This document shows, piece by piece, positions 7,781-17,097 of a stretch of 64,000 nt of DNA. Numbering within the stretch: position 1 is the stretch's first letter; each line of letters opens with the position of its first letter. The position numbers and the translations under genes are program-made. Under the pieces are notes generated by a model. The model was given only the letters and a program-made list of their open reading frames with translations. It did not search any database and was not told where the DNA came from. The DNA comes from DYJK01 sp040755055 (GTDB lineage: Bacteria > Bacteroidota > Ignavibacteria > Ignavibacteriales > Melioribacteraceae), in NCBI GenBank assembly GCA_040755055.1, contig JBFMBS010000011.1:1-64000 (forward strand), in the 5' to 3' direction.

Positions 7781-9922
7781 TTATTGATATGGATTGGTTT
7801 TACTTAGCGAAATAAACATACCGAGAAAAACAGATCTCATAGCCGGCGATAGTACCGGGCTGCTTACTTTACCATCCGATGAATATCTGTAACCGTAAAT
7901 ATTATTGAATCCGGGTATATTGTCTATCGAAAAAAATATTACGGTAAAATTATCGAATACATTTGTTACGTAACTGATGTTAAAACTAAGATTGTTAAAA
8001 CTTCTTGAGCGGTCACCTAAGAATTCCGGGTTGTTGGGATTGAAATACGGGCGCCCGGTTGCATGTGAATACGTTACCCCGATAATTGCGGTAATTTCCT
8101 CAAACCATCTTTTGAAGACTATAGAAAATGTATGCGGAGTTGCAAATGTTGGGAATGCCATCGAAGGATAATTTCTAAAATTCCGTTTTGTATCTAAGTA
8201 CGAATAAGAAATCCAGTAATCACCATTGCTGATCGTTCTGCTGTCTCTCCAAAAAACATCGATTCCTTTTGCGTATCCGTTTCCATCATTACTGAAAGGA
8301 ACAACCGGCAGATCAAAATACGGGTAAGTGTAAACCGTACCCTTCACAAGGTTATCATAGTTTTTATAATACACTTCAACTCTGAAAGTTTTTCCTTCGC
8401 CAATATACTGATAGTTTGCAATGTAGTGATCGGCATTTTCATAATCAAAATTCTGCGTGTAGATCAAAAAATCTTTTTCGGGTGTTTGATAAAATTTTCC
8501 GTAAGCAAAATTAAGCTGATCATAACTGCCAAGGCGGTAAGCAACGGAAATACGCGGTGCAAAATTTGTTTTATCCAGAAGCCGGGAATATTCCGTCCGC
8601 AACCCTATCCTTGCGGCTAAATCGTTTGTAAAAAATATATCAGCTTCCGCAAAACCGGCTACATAATTCTCCGTTAATTTTGATTTCAATTCATTGTACA
8701 GATCATCATAAACAGTATGCTGATACTCCGACCCCACAGTTAAAAACGAAGAGCCGATAATTCTTTTTGTGAGTGTAAATTTCCCCTGGGCAAGTTGTTC
8801 TTTACTTTCTGCATTATCTGCATTCGGCGTTATCCAATCTTTGTCATTGCTGTATGATACTCCGCCGAATATTGACCAATCTTCTCCAAGCACATCGCGG
8901 TAACTAATATTAAGATAATAATTGTCCGTTCGCATTTTAATATGATCTTTCGAAACTAGATTATCGAGGTTGGGCATGTAAAGTGAAAAATCGGAATAGT
9001 TATACGAGAAAAATGATTTGAGCATTCCGGTCTTGGTAAGTTTATGGCGCAAATTCAATGTTGTTTCAATACCAACCGGAGATTTATCCCATTCGGTACG
9101 CTGTTTAAAAACTTTGTTATACGGCGCAATATTATAGTAGGCGCCCTCGAATGCAAGGGATGTATTTTCCCATCGCTGGGTGTGGGAGCCGCCCAATCCA
9201 AAAATCATTAAACTTATCGAAGATAAAGTTTGAGTTGCAAGGTCCTGGGATTTTAAAATCAGTGCCGAGGAGAGCGCTTGCCCGTACTGAGCTGAATAAC
9301 CGCCGGTACTAAATACTGTTCCTTTGAAAAGCATTGGCGAAAATCTTCCGCGTGCCGGTATATCGGGTACACTGCTGAAGAAAGGTTTTTGAACAACCAT
9401 TTCATCAACTATCGTAACGGTTTCCGCACCAGAACCCCCTCTTACAAACAATCCTTCTGTTTCGCCAATCATCTGTGTGCCGGGTAAAGTTTCAAGTGCG
9501 CTGTAGAGATCGGCATCGGAGCCGGTTGTAACTACATCAAGCGGACGCAGAATGACACCTTTTTTTTCGTCGCTTGCTTCAAACGAACCGGCAGATATAA
9601 CAACGGCATTCATTTCGGTTACTTGTTCTTCGAGCACTATATCAAGCTTCAATTCGCCTTTGCTTAGCGTAATGTTCTTTTCAAAAGTTTTATACCCGAC
9701 ATAACTTGCTACAATAATTGCCTCTCCTTTTTCCGATGTTTTAAAAGAATAGCTCCCATCTTCCTTCGAAGTTACACCATCATAAGAACCTTTAATATAA
9801 ATATTAGCGCCTGGCAGAGGATTGCTGCTGCTATCGGTTATTTTACCGGTGATTTTGGTTTGACTAAAAAATAATTGAGGCAGAAGTATCACGAGTAAAA
9901 TTGTATAAATAATTTTTCCCAT
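7781..9922 (-). CDS. TonB-dependent outer-membrane receptor
   Basis: A 713-residue outer-membrane transporter energised by TonB. Order of parts: signal peptide (1-20), carboxypeptidase-regulatory-like beta-sandwich (about 23-105, with ITGKITDSSSNPLPGANIYI), plug domain (about 120-230, with LFVRGGSG and GGYSAQYGQALSS), then a beta-barrel rich in aromatic and Asp/Asn residues up to the C-terminus. The receptor heads a two-gene operon with the TPR-like protein. There is no SusD-like partner, so a polysaccharide-uptake SusCD pair is unlikely. The substrate cannot be predicted. Confidence 0.92.
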   Translation of the reverse strand: MGKIIYTILLVILLPQLFFSQTKITGKITDSSSNPLPGANIYIKGSYDGVTSKEDGSYSFKTSEKGEAIIVASYVGYKTFEKNITLSKGELKLDIVLEEQVTEMNAVVISAGSFEASDEKKGVILRPLDVVTTGSDADLYSALETLPGTQMIGETEGLFVRGGSGAETVTIVDEMVVQKPFFSSVPDIPARGRFSPMLFKGTVFSTGGYSAQYGQALSSALILKSQDLATQTLSSISLMIFGLGGSHTQRWENTSLAFEGAYYNIAPYNKVFKQRTEWDKSPVGIETTLNLRHKLTKTGMLKSFFSYNYSDFSLYMPNLDNLVSKDHIKMRTDNYYLNISYRDVLGEDWSIFGGVSYSNDKDWITPNADNAESKEQLAQGKFTLTKRIIGSSFLTVGSEYQHTVYDDLYNELKSKLTENYVAGFAEADIFFTNDLAARIGLRTEYSRLLDKTNFAPRISVAYRLGSYDQLNFAYGKFYQTPEKDFLIYTQNFDYENADHYIANYQYIGEGKTFRVEVYYKNYDNLVKGTVYTYPYFDLPVVPFSNDGNGYAKGIDVFWRDSRTISNGDYWISYSYLDTKRNFRNYPSMAFPTFATPHTFSIVFKRWFEEITAIIGVTYSHATGRPYFNPNNPEFLGDRSRSFNNLSFNISYVTNVFDNFTVIFFSIDNIPGFNNIYGYRYSSDGKVSSPVLSPAMRSVFLGMFISLSKTNPYQ

Positions 9923-10025
9923 TTTAACACCGTTTTATATAGAAGATGTTAATTTGGACGTTTGATAAGCAGATTAGTAACACGTAAATACAATAGTAAA
10001 AACTTTTTAAGAAAATGTAATCCTT

Positions 10026-10658
10026 CTATTTCATCATAGTCACCACGCCTTCATCCAGATCATAATAAGCGCCTATTATTTGTAATTCATTATGATGAAC
10101 GAATTCTTTCAATACCGGCTCGCTGCTTTTTAATCGACTGACTACCAAGTCCACATTTTTATGAACTGCATTTGTGAGCAAATCGCCTTTTTCTTTCTTT
10201 GCTTTTTCAACAGCCGGTTCAATTTCAGCAATTAATTTTTCAAGATGACCGGTAAGTTCGCCGCCTCCAACAGCGGCATCAACTGCACCGCACTTTTCGT
10301 GTCCGAGTACAACTATCAACCCAGCATGTAAATGTTCAACTGCATATTCAATACTTGCTAGAGCCATATCATCAACAACATGTCCGGCAGTGCGAATTAC
10401 AAACAGATCGCCCAATCCTTGATCAAAAATAATTTCCGGGGGAACGCGCGAATCCGAACATGTTAAGATAACCGCAAATGGTTTTTGTCCGCTTGCCACT
10501 TCGGTTCTTCTAGCTGCAGATTGATTTGGGTGCAGTGGTTTTCCTTCTACAAATCTTTTATTGCCTTCGAGCAGTTTTGCAAGCTGATTTTGAGCATACA
10601 AATTTATGCCGAGCGTAAAAAAAAGAAATATAACAACAGCGAATTTATTTATTTTCAT
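10026..10658 (-). CDS. Exported beta-class carbonic anhydrase
   Basis: Zinc enzyme that hydrates CO2 to bicarbonate. The beta-class ligands are visible: C67 in TCSDSR, H120 and C123 in LGHEKCGA, with the D69-R71 pair that gates the site. Unlike the common cytoplasmic forms it has a clear signal peptide (MKINKF..., cleaved near YAQNQ), so it should act in the periplasm. Its 210 residues are normal for the class. It is the last gene of a three-gene minus-strand unit, 14 bp after the FAD oxidoreductase gene. Confidence 0.93.
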   Translation of the reverse strand: MKINKFAVVIFLFFTLGINLYAQNQLAKLLEGNKRFVEGKPLHPNQSAARRTEVASGQKPFAVILTCSDSRVPPEIIFDQGLGDLFVIRTAGHVVDDMALASIEYAVEHLHAGLIVVLGHEKCGAVDAAVGGGELTGHLEKLIAEIEPAVEKAKKEKGDLLTNAVHKNVDLVVSRLKSSEPVLKEFVHHNELQIIGAYYDLDEGVVTMMK

Positions 10659-10672
10659 TTTTACTCCATCAA

Positions 10673-12268
10673 TTATTTCTTGTGTTGAAATTTAATCGCT
10701 TCTTTAAACACCGCCGGAATACCACTGAAGCCCTTCATCACCAAGGCAGCTGTAATTGCACCGCCCATCAAACCGCCGACAATCCCATGACCAAATGCAT
10801 CGGCACCGGACAAGTAGAGATTTTTAATATGCGTAAAAGGCCCGATCCACTTTTTTCTGTAACGTTCGGGAGTTGCCGGTATTCCGTAAATAGCTCCCAG
10901 GGGATTGCCGGTAAAATAAACCGTACTGAGCGGAGTTGAGAGTTCTTTATAGTCAACCAATTTTTTAAATCCTTTCAGATGATCATCCGCAAAATTGATA
11001 AGAGCATCACAAATTTTCTCTTTTAGTTTCCGGTATTCATCGCCGCGGTTTTTCCACGGTTCCGGAGCCCATTTCTCAAAAGGTTTGTACTTAACAAAAG
11101 TTATTATTTCCGCTGTATGATTTTTTGCTTCCGGGTCTTTCATAGACGGGAATGAAACATAAACACCGTTTACCTTGCCTTCAATTATATCATCGTTCAA
11201 TTCAAATCTTCGATCGTGATCATATGAATTATATATCCAATAGTTCTCCCCTTTTATTCCAAGTTTTGCCGGGCTTTCTTTAAGCCCAAGATATAAATTA
11301 ACATGTGCTGCGCCCGGTTCAAAATTTTTTACTTCGTCTATAAATCTTGGTTTGTTCGTTTTTGGAATAACCTCGGTATAAGTAATGTATGCGCCGGCAG
11401 TAGAAATTATTTTTTCTGCGTAGTATTCTCTCTCAACAAAATCATTTCCCTTTTTTTCGGAAACTTTAACACCAGCGACTTTACCTTTTTCAATAATAAT
11501 TTCTTTAACAAAATTATTTACAAGCAATGCACCGCCGTTGTTTTCCACGATTGGAATGATGCTGTCCGCAATTTTTTTTGACCCTCCTACCGGGTAGAAC
11601 CCGCCATTCAAGTAATGATTAACAATCAATGCATGAACCGCAAGTGCACTTTGTGAGGGGGGCAAGCCGTAATCTCCCCATTGTGATGCTAGCAATGCTT
11701 TTAACTTTACATCACTGAAATTTTGGTCAAGATATTCCTTCAATGTCATTAGCGCCAGACTTGAACCTTTAGACGAGATCGCGGATGAGATTAATCTTGC
11801 CGATAACGGAAGCGTTAAACTGAAATTGTATCTGCCTGACCATGCAGATACTTTTTTCAGATCGACAAAATATTTTTCAATGTTTTTTTCTTCGTGCGGA
11901 AATTTTTTGATAAGATCATATTTAAAATTTCTCTCTCCTTCGCGAACCTTAAAAGTAAAATCGGGATAGATGAATACATCGTAAGGGTCCGGCATTTTAT
12001 TCCACTTAACCCCTCCTTGCGTAACATAATCGCACATTGAACGGGCAGTCGTCCCGTCCTCCATCTGCCCCACATAATGAAGTCCTACATCCCAATGATA
12101 TTCACCATGTTCTCCTTTTCTTTTAAATGTATGGGTGAACCCTCCTATTTTAAAATGGCGTTCCAGTACAAGCACTTTCTTATTCCCTAATTGCGACAAA
12201 ATGCTTGCAGCCGAAAGTCCGCTCATCCCGGAACCGATAATTATTACGTCGTATTTATTATCTCTCAT
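10673..12268 (-). CDS. FAD-dependent oxidoreductase, phytoene dehydrogenase/retinol saturase type
   Basis: A 531-residue flavoprotein. The N-terminal Rossmann motif is DVIIIGSGMSGLSAA (GSGMSG at 12-17), followed by an acidic end to strand 2 (LVLERH) and GGFTHTFKRKG. The C-terminus has the second FAD segment LYLSGADAFGHGIVGGLMGG. This layout fits the CrtI/retinol saturase/carotenoid isomerase superfamily, acting on a lipophilic polyene or similar alkene. No carotenoid gene is nearby, so the substrate is unknown. The start overlaps the stop of the DinB-like gene by 4 bp, indicating translational coupling. Confidence 0.88.
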   Translation of the reverse strand: MRDNKYDVIIIGSGMSGLSAASILSQLGNKKVLVLERHFKIGGFTHTFKRKGEHGEYHWDVGLHYVGQMEDGTTARSMCDYVTQGGVKWNKMPDPYDVFIYPDFTFKVREGERNFKYDLIKKFPHEEKNIEKYFVDLKKVSAWSGRYNFSLTLPLSARLISSAISSKGSSLALMTLKEYLDQNFSDVKLKALLASQWGDYGLPPSQSALAVHALIVNHYLNGGFYPVGGSKKIADSIIPIVENNGGALLVNNFVKEIIIEKGKVAGVKVSEKKGNDFVEREYYAEKIISTAGAYITYTEVIPKTNKPRFIDEVKNFEPGAAHVNLYLGLKESPAKLGIKGENYWIYNSYDHDRRFELNDDIIEGKVNGVYVSFPSMKDPEAKNHTAEIITFVKYKPFEKWAPEPWKNRGDEYRKLKEKICDALINFADDHLKGFKKLVDYKELSTPLSTVYFTGNPLGAIYGIPATPERYRKKWIGPFTHIKNLYLSGADAFGHGIVGGLMGGAITAALVMKGFSGIPAVFKEAIKFQHKK

Positions 12269-12837
12269 TTATTCGACAGAGAATTAATTGCTCTTTCTGC
12301 TTGCTGCAAATGTCTTAAAGCATGAACACCGTTTAAAAGGAATGCCTCGCCCAGCTGCAGTTTGATAAATTTTAACACGGGCCAGCTAATCATTGCTTTA
12401 GAAAGACTGATATTTTCCGATTGCTTTAAGAATCCTTGCAGCCTTTTTTGAATATCAAAAAATTGGTCAATAACAATTCGTTTGGGCAATTTGAATTCGT
12501 GAAGATTTTTACGAACCAGTACGCCGGGTGATTTTAACTTGGTTTTTGAGTTAGGGCCGGTCATTTTAATAAACTTATCTAATATAAACCGCGGCTTGTA
12601 ATCTTCTGCTGTTTTGGGTGGATTGTTTTCTTTGTTAATCGATCTCTCGATCTCGTTCAAATATAGCCCGGCGGTAATATTTAGATGATCGAGGCATTCG
12701 CCGGCGCACCATTTATCTTGCCCCGGTCTCTTATAAAAACTTTCGTCCTGAATATTATCGAACAATTTGTGCGCCTCTTCGGTAACAGACGATAATAGTG
12801 CGCCCAACTGTTTGTGGTTTGTGGATATTCTGCCCAT
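12265..12837 (-). CDS. DinB-like four-helix protein
   Basis: A 190-residue protein of the DinB/YfiT-like superfamily, four-helix bundles that often bind a metal through three histidines and serve as thiol-dependent transferases. Supporting sequence: SFYKRPGQDKWCAGECLDHLN with a histidine in the first half, and HALRHLQQAE near the C-terminus with two more histidines, in the expected order. It is the first gene of the unit with the FAD oxidoreductase and the carbonic anhydrase. Its biochemical role is unknown. Confidence 0.85.
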   Translation of the reverse strand: MGRISTNHKQLGALLSSVTEEAHKLFDNIQDESFYKRPGQDKWCAGECLDHLNITAGLYLNEIERSINKENNPPKTAEDYKPRFILDKFIKMTGPNSKTKLKSPGVLVRKNLHEFKLPKRIVIDQFFDIQKRLQGFLKQSENISLSKAMISWPVLKFIKLQLGEAFLLNGVHALRHLQQAERAINSLSNK

Positions 12838-13138
12838 TCAATTCCTTGTAAATTTAGTAGGTAAAATAATATTCTCTTTAATGAAAACTAACTTTAAAAT
12901 GGTATCATATCTATCCCAAACTTTTCTTTGGTATTCAAATAAGTTGTTTGGGGAGTTGCAGTTAAACTAAGAAAAGTTTGGGGGTATAATTTGTCAGACA
13001 GAATAAATACTTGAAAAGAAACGGTTTTATAAGTATTCTACTTATCGCAATAAAGTTTGGGACAGTAATAAATGGTATAGTTTTTTTAGCCGGATGAACA
13101 TAAATTACACACCAAATTGATAAACAAATCTATATACT
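12838..13138. other. Divergent intergenic region with inverted repeat
   Basis: Lies between the DinB-like gene (minus) and the M14 peptidase (plus). It contains a perfect 14-bp inverted repeat, CCCAAACTTTTCTT at 12915-12928 and its complement at 12969-12982, with a 40-bp spacer. This could be a cruciform, an operator or a palindromic repeat. No small gene is supported. Confidence 0.55.
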
Positions 13139-14776
13139 ATGAATAGAACAATCTTTTTTATAATCGTTGGCTTGCCCATAATTATATTTTCCCAGAACAG
13201 ACAAAATTTATTAACCACCGCAGAAAGATCGAACTTTGAATCCACTGCTACATATAAAGATGTAGATGATTTTATCTACCAATTAAAAAAACAGTTTGAC
13301 AATGTTAAGGTTGAAACGATCGCGGAATCGGTTGAAGGACGGAAAATACCGCTTGTTATACTTGCCGATCCGATGTTTAATTCATCAAATGGATTGTTAA
13401 ATGACGACCGTACAAAAATATATATCCAGGGGAATATACACGCCGGCGAGGTTGAGGGAAAAGAATCTTCGTTAATGTTTGCTCGGGATATATTAATAGA
13501 TAGAAAAGAAATTTTGAAAGATGTTGTTCTTATAATCTGCCCTATTTTCAACGCTGACGGAAACGAAAAAATTTCTCCAATTAATCGTCCATATCAAAAC
13601 GGACCTAAGAACGGTGTTGGTTTACGCTACAATGGAAAAAATTTAGACCTAAACCGAGATGCAATGAAAGTTGAAACCCCCGAAGTGAAAGGTCTGCTAG
13701 AAAATGTGTTGAATAAATATGACCCCGAAATACTAGTTGATATTCACACGACAAACGGATCATACCGCGAAGAACCGGTTTCGTTTACATGGATGATGAA
13801 CCCGGCCGGCGACACAACATTAATTGCATACATGCGCGATAAAATGATGCCGGCTGTTTCAAAGACACTCAAAGAGAAATACAATACTTTTAATGTTTTC
13901 TACGGCGAGTTTGTAGATCAGCGCGATCCCTCCAACGGTTGGATATCATATGCTTACGAACCGCGGTATATAACTAATTATATAGGTCTGCGCAACCGAC
14001 TCGCAATTTTAAATGAGAACTACGTTTACTCGGATTTCAAAGCGCGCGTTTGGGGAAGTTACAACTTGCTCTGGTCTATTATTGACTATGCAGTTAAAAA
14101 CAAGCGCCAAATAAAGGAACTCTTGAAGGAAGCAGATGCACAAACAATTAGTCGCGGTCTAAACCCAACGGAAAAAGATTCGTTCGCACTTGATTCACAA
14201 GTGCGCCCTACAAATTCACCGATAACAATAAATACTTACGAACTTGAAACCAAAATAGATGAAAAAGGAAGAGAACGATTAGTTAAAACAGATAATAAAA
14301 AAATTGTAACAGTTCCTTACCTTGCCGATTATTTACCGACACGTAAAACAAGAATCCCTTTTGCCTATCTGCTTACAAACAAAGATCCCGATGTTGTAAC
14401 ACTCTTAAAATCACACGGAATCAAAATTGAAGAGTTGACAAAACAAACAGAATTAACAGTTGAGACTTATAAGATTGATAATCTCAGACCGGAGGAACGG
14501 TTAAACCAGGGACATTACAATAATGAAATAAGCGGAGAATTTGTTACAGAGAAAAAGACTTTTGCAGCCGGAACTTTGGTAATCCGCACAGCTCAACCGC
14601 TTGCTAATGTTGCCATGTTTTTGCTGGAGCCGGAATCCGATGACGGGCTTCTTCACTGGAATTATTTCGATAATTACCTGGTACCTCAATGGGGAAATGG
14701 TTATCTGCCGTACCCGGTTTACAAACTTTTAAATAATATTTCCATAGAAACAAAAAATAAATATTCAACCAATTAA
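13139..14776 (+). CDS. Secreted M14-family zinc carboxypeptidase
   Basis: A 545-residue metallopeptidase with a signal peptide ending near IFSQN. Zinc ligands of the M14 fold are visible: H101 and E104 in GNIHAGEVEGKE and H203 in VDIHTTNG. The LDLNRD motif (R173) binds substrate carboxylate, and E293 in LNENYVYSDF is the likely catalytic base. The domain ends near residue 330; the remaining 200 residues hold no second recognised domain and end without a sorting signal. It probably acts in the periplasm or is exported and trims C-terminal residues from peptides or cell-wall fragments. The gene is monocistronic. Confidence 0.93.
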   Translation: MNRTIFFIIVGLPIIIFSQNRQNLLTTAERSNFESTATYKDVDDFIYQLKKQFDNVKVETIAESVEGRKIPLVILADPMFNSSNGLLNDDRTKIYIQGNIHAGEVEGKESSLMFARDILIDRKEILKDVVLIICPIFNADGNEKISPINRPYQNGPKNGVGLRYNGKNLDLNRDAMKVETPEVKGLLENVLNKYDPEILVDIHTTNGSYREEPVSFTWMMNPAGDTTLIAYMRDKMMPAVSKTLKEKYNTFNVFYGEFVDQRDPSNGWISYAYEPRYITNYIGLRNRLAILNENYVYSDFKARVWGSYNLLWSIIDYAVKNKRQIKELLKEADAQTISRGLNPTEKDSFALDSQVRPTNSPITINTYELETKIDEKGRERLVKTDNKKIVTVPYLADYLPTRKTRIPFAYLLTNKDPDVVTLLKSHGIKIEELTKQTELTVETYKIDNLRPEERLNQGHYNNEISGEFVTEKKTFAAGTLVIRTAQPLANVAMFLLEPESDDGLLHWNYFDNYLVPQWGNGYLPYPVYKLLNNISIETKNKYSTN

Positions 14777-14853
14777 TAATTTTTTCTAACTTTAGAATTA
14801 ATTCGGTATTATAATCAACAACAAGAAAAGTGATAATAGGCTACGTCTAATAA

Positions 14854-16953
14854 ATGGGATTAAACTTTATGAACTGGAAATTGATCTCTCTTTTTAGTTT
14901 TTACTTTTTCTCAACAATTTATTCTCAATCATGGATAAAACAAGAACTTCCTTTGTACACGATGTTCAATGATATTGATTACAAAGATAATCAAGCTTAT
15001 ATCGTAGGTAATTACGGGTTGTTTTTGAATTCCACAAATGGAGGTGCAACATGGAACAAAGATTCCTCCGGCACAGACAAGAATTTGTTTGGTGTTTCGA
15101 CTGTTGATTCCTATAATGCTATACTTGTAGGCGATAATGGTACAATAATATATGCCGAAGTAAATGGAGCGAGATGGCAAGTACAATTAGCCGGTGTAAC
15201 ACAAAAATTGAACGATGTAATATTTGTTAACTCAAATGTTGGTTTTATTGTTGGCGAAGAAGGTGTTATACTTAAAACTACAGATAAAGGACTTTCGTGG
15301 ACAAAATTACTCAATAATTATGATGAAAATTTATCGGCCGTCTCATTCCTTGATGTAAGCAACGGGATAGTATCGGGCAGCAACGGTACCATTCTTAAAA
15401 CCAGTAACGGCGGAACAACCTGGACTTCTCTCAGAGAACAAGAATCAAATAAATATTTCACTAATGTAAAATATTGCAGCTCTCAAAAAATTATAGTTAT
15501 AAATATGTTCGGTTCTATTTTGCTAACGAACAACGGCGGCAATACCTGGAATAACATAAGCATTTCACCAGTTGATTATCTTTATGATATACATTTTTTT
15601 GACAACGATAACGGCATTATAACGGCTAATAATGGAAAATATTTCTTTACAACTGACGGGGGAGAGAACTGGGATGAAAAGATCCTTGTAGATTACTTTG
15701 AATCATTTACTGCTCTTTCTTTTTCAGATAATATCAAAGGTCTTATAATTTCGGATGGTGGCAGAGTATTTAAAACTATCGATGGTGGAGCTACATGGAA
15801 AAGACAAACAGCCGGATATATTCTAGATTTGAGAAGTGTTTCGGCTACCGACTCATCCAATTGTACTGTGGTTGGAGAGTATGGTACAATCTTTCGGACT
15901 AATGACGCCGGTGTTACATGGAACTTTCAAAATACCGATTATTTTAATTCCTGGAATGCAGTAAATTTTTTAAATAACAACTATGGTTTTGTTGTTGCCG
16001 ATGGACTTGTATTAAAAACTACCGATGCCGGTGTTACATGGAATTTAACTAACTTTTCTGAGCCATCAAATTTAACCGATGTAGATGTAATCGATGAAAA
16101 CAATATTTTTGTCGCCGGCAATTATATATATAAAACTACTAATGGTGGAGATACGTGGGCTAAGTGCAGTTTACCGGATCAAAATATATCTATTAATAAA
16201 ATTTTTTTTGTGAATGGTAATACCGGCTATGTGGTGGGCGTACCCGGCGCTGTATTAAAAACGACCGACGGCGGTGTTACATGGTTTAAACTCGATATAG
16301 GTGTTTCTGCATATTCAATTAACGATGTTTCTTTTGCCGATGAAAATAACGGTATTGTCGTTGGTAATAACAGTTTAGTCTTAAAAACAACCGACGGTGG
16401 ATCAACCTGGACAAAACAAAGTGTTAGTATTCCTCTCGATAAATTAACCGGCGTAGCATATGTAGATATCAATAATGCATCAATTATTTCCGATCTGGGT
16501 TTAATATATCATACTACAAACGGCGGAACTAATTGGGCTAAACAACAAAGTAATTCCAGTAACCTGAATAATCTAAGGGGCATATCATTTTCCGATGAGA
16601 AAAATGGATTTATTGTTGGCTGGGGTAATCTTGTTTTACATACTACAACCGGTGGTTATACAAATATTGTAGACAGCAAAGAAATTATAACTGAATTTCA
16701 GTTATTTCAAAACTACCCTAACCCATTCAATCCAAGTACCAAAATTCGTTTTTTTATTCCTAAAAACGGCTACGTCAAATTACAAATTTGTGATGTCCTA
16801 GGCAGAATAATATCTACACCAATTAATAAAGAAATGAATAGCGGACAATATGAAATAGAAATTAATGGTAAAAGCTATTCGAGTGGGATATACTTCTATA
16901 CTTTGCAATTAAACGATTCAAGATTAACAAAAAAGTTTGTCGTACTTAAATAG
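14854..16953 (+). CDS. Secreted YCF48-like beta-propeller with T9SS sorting domain
   Basis: A 699-residue protein built of at least ten repeats of about 45 residues, each carrying a version of KTTDGGxTWxK, the signature of YCF48/BNR-type propeller blades. The C-terminal 90 residues are a type IX secretion sorting domain: FQNYPNPFNPSTKIRF, then LQICDVLGR, SGIYFYTLQ and a basic end. The product should therefore be exported and cell-surface attached or released. Two starts are possible: 14854, or 14869 (MNWKLISLF), which has a better placed GGGA and gives a cleaner signal peptide. Function may be adhesion or binding; no catalytic site is seen. Confidence 0.93.
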   Translation: MGLNFMNWKLISLFSFYFFSTIYSQSWIKQELPLYTMFNDIDYKDNQAYIVGNYGLFLNSTNGGATWNKDSSGTDKNLFGVSTVDSYNAILVGDNGTIIYAEVNGARWQVQLAGVTQKLNDVIFVNSNVGFIVGEEGVILKTTDKGLSWTKLLNNYDENLSAVSFLDVSNGIVSGSNGTILKTSNGGTTWTSLREQESNKYFTNVKYCSSQKIIVINMFGSILLTNNGGNTWNNISISPVDYLYDIHFFDNDNGIITANNGKYFFTTDGGENWDEKILVDYFESFTALSFSDNIKGLIISDGGRVFKTIDGGATWKRQTAGYILDLRSVSATDSSNCTVVGEYGTIFRTNDAGVTWNFQNTDYFNSWNAVNFLNNNYGFVVADGLVLKTTDAGVTWNLTNFSEPSNLTDVDVIDENNIFVAGNYIYKTTNGGDTWAKCSLPDQNISINKIFFVNGNTGYVVGVPGAVLKTTDGGVTWFKLDIGVSAYSINDVSFADENNGIVVGNNSLVLKTTDGGSTWTKQSVSIPLDKLTGVAYVDINNASIISDLGLIYHTTNGGTNWAKQQSNSSNLNNLRGISFSDEKNGFIVGWGNLVLHTTTGGYTNIVDSKEIITEFQLFQNYPNPFNPSTKIRFFIPKNGYVKLQICDVLGRIISTPINKEMNSGQYEIEINGKSYSSGIYFYTLQLNDSRLTKKFVVLK

Positions 16954-17097
16954 TATCATATGAACTTTTATCGATGACCGAAAGAATCTTCCGTATCTTC
17001 CCTTCGTCTAAATCGGCATAAAAACCAAAGTTCATTCATTTGAATAAATCGGTTCGGTATTCCCAAAAAGTTTTGCAAACTAATTGGCGGGTAAATA

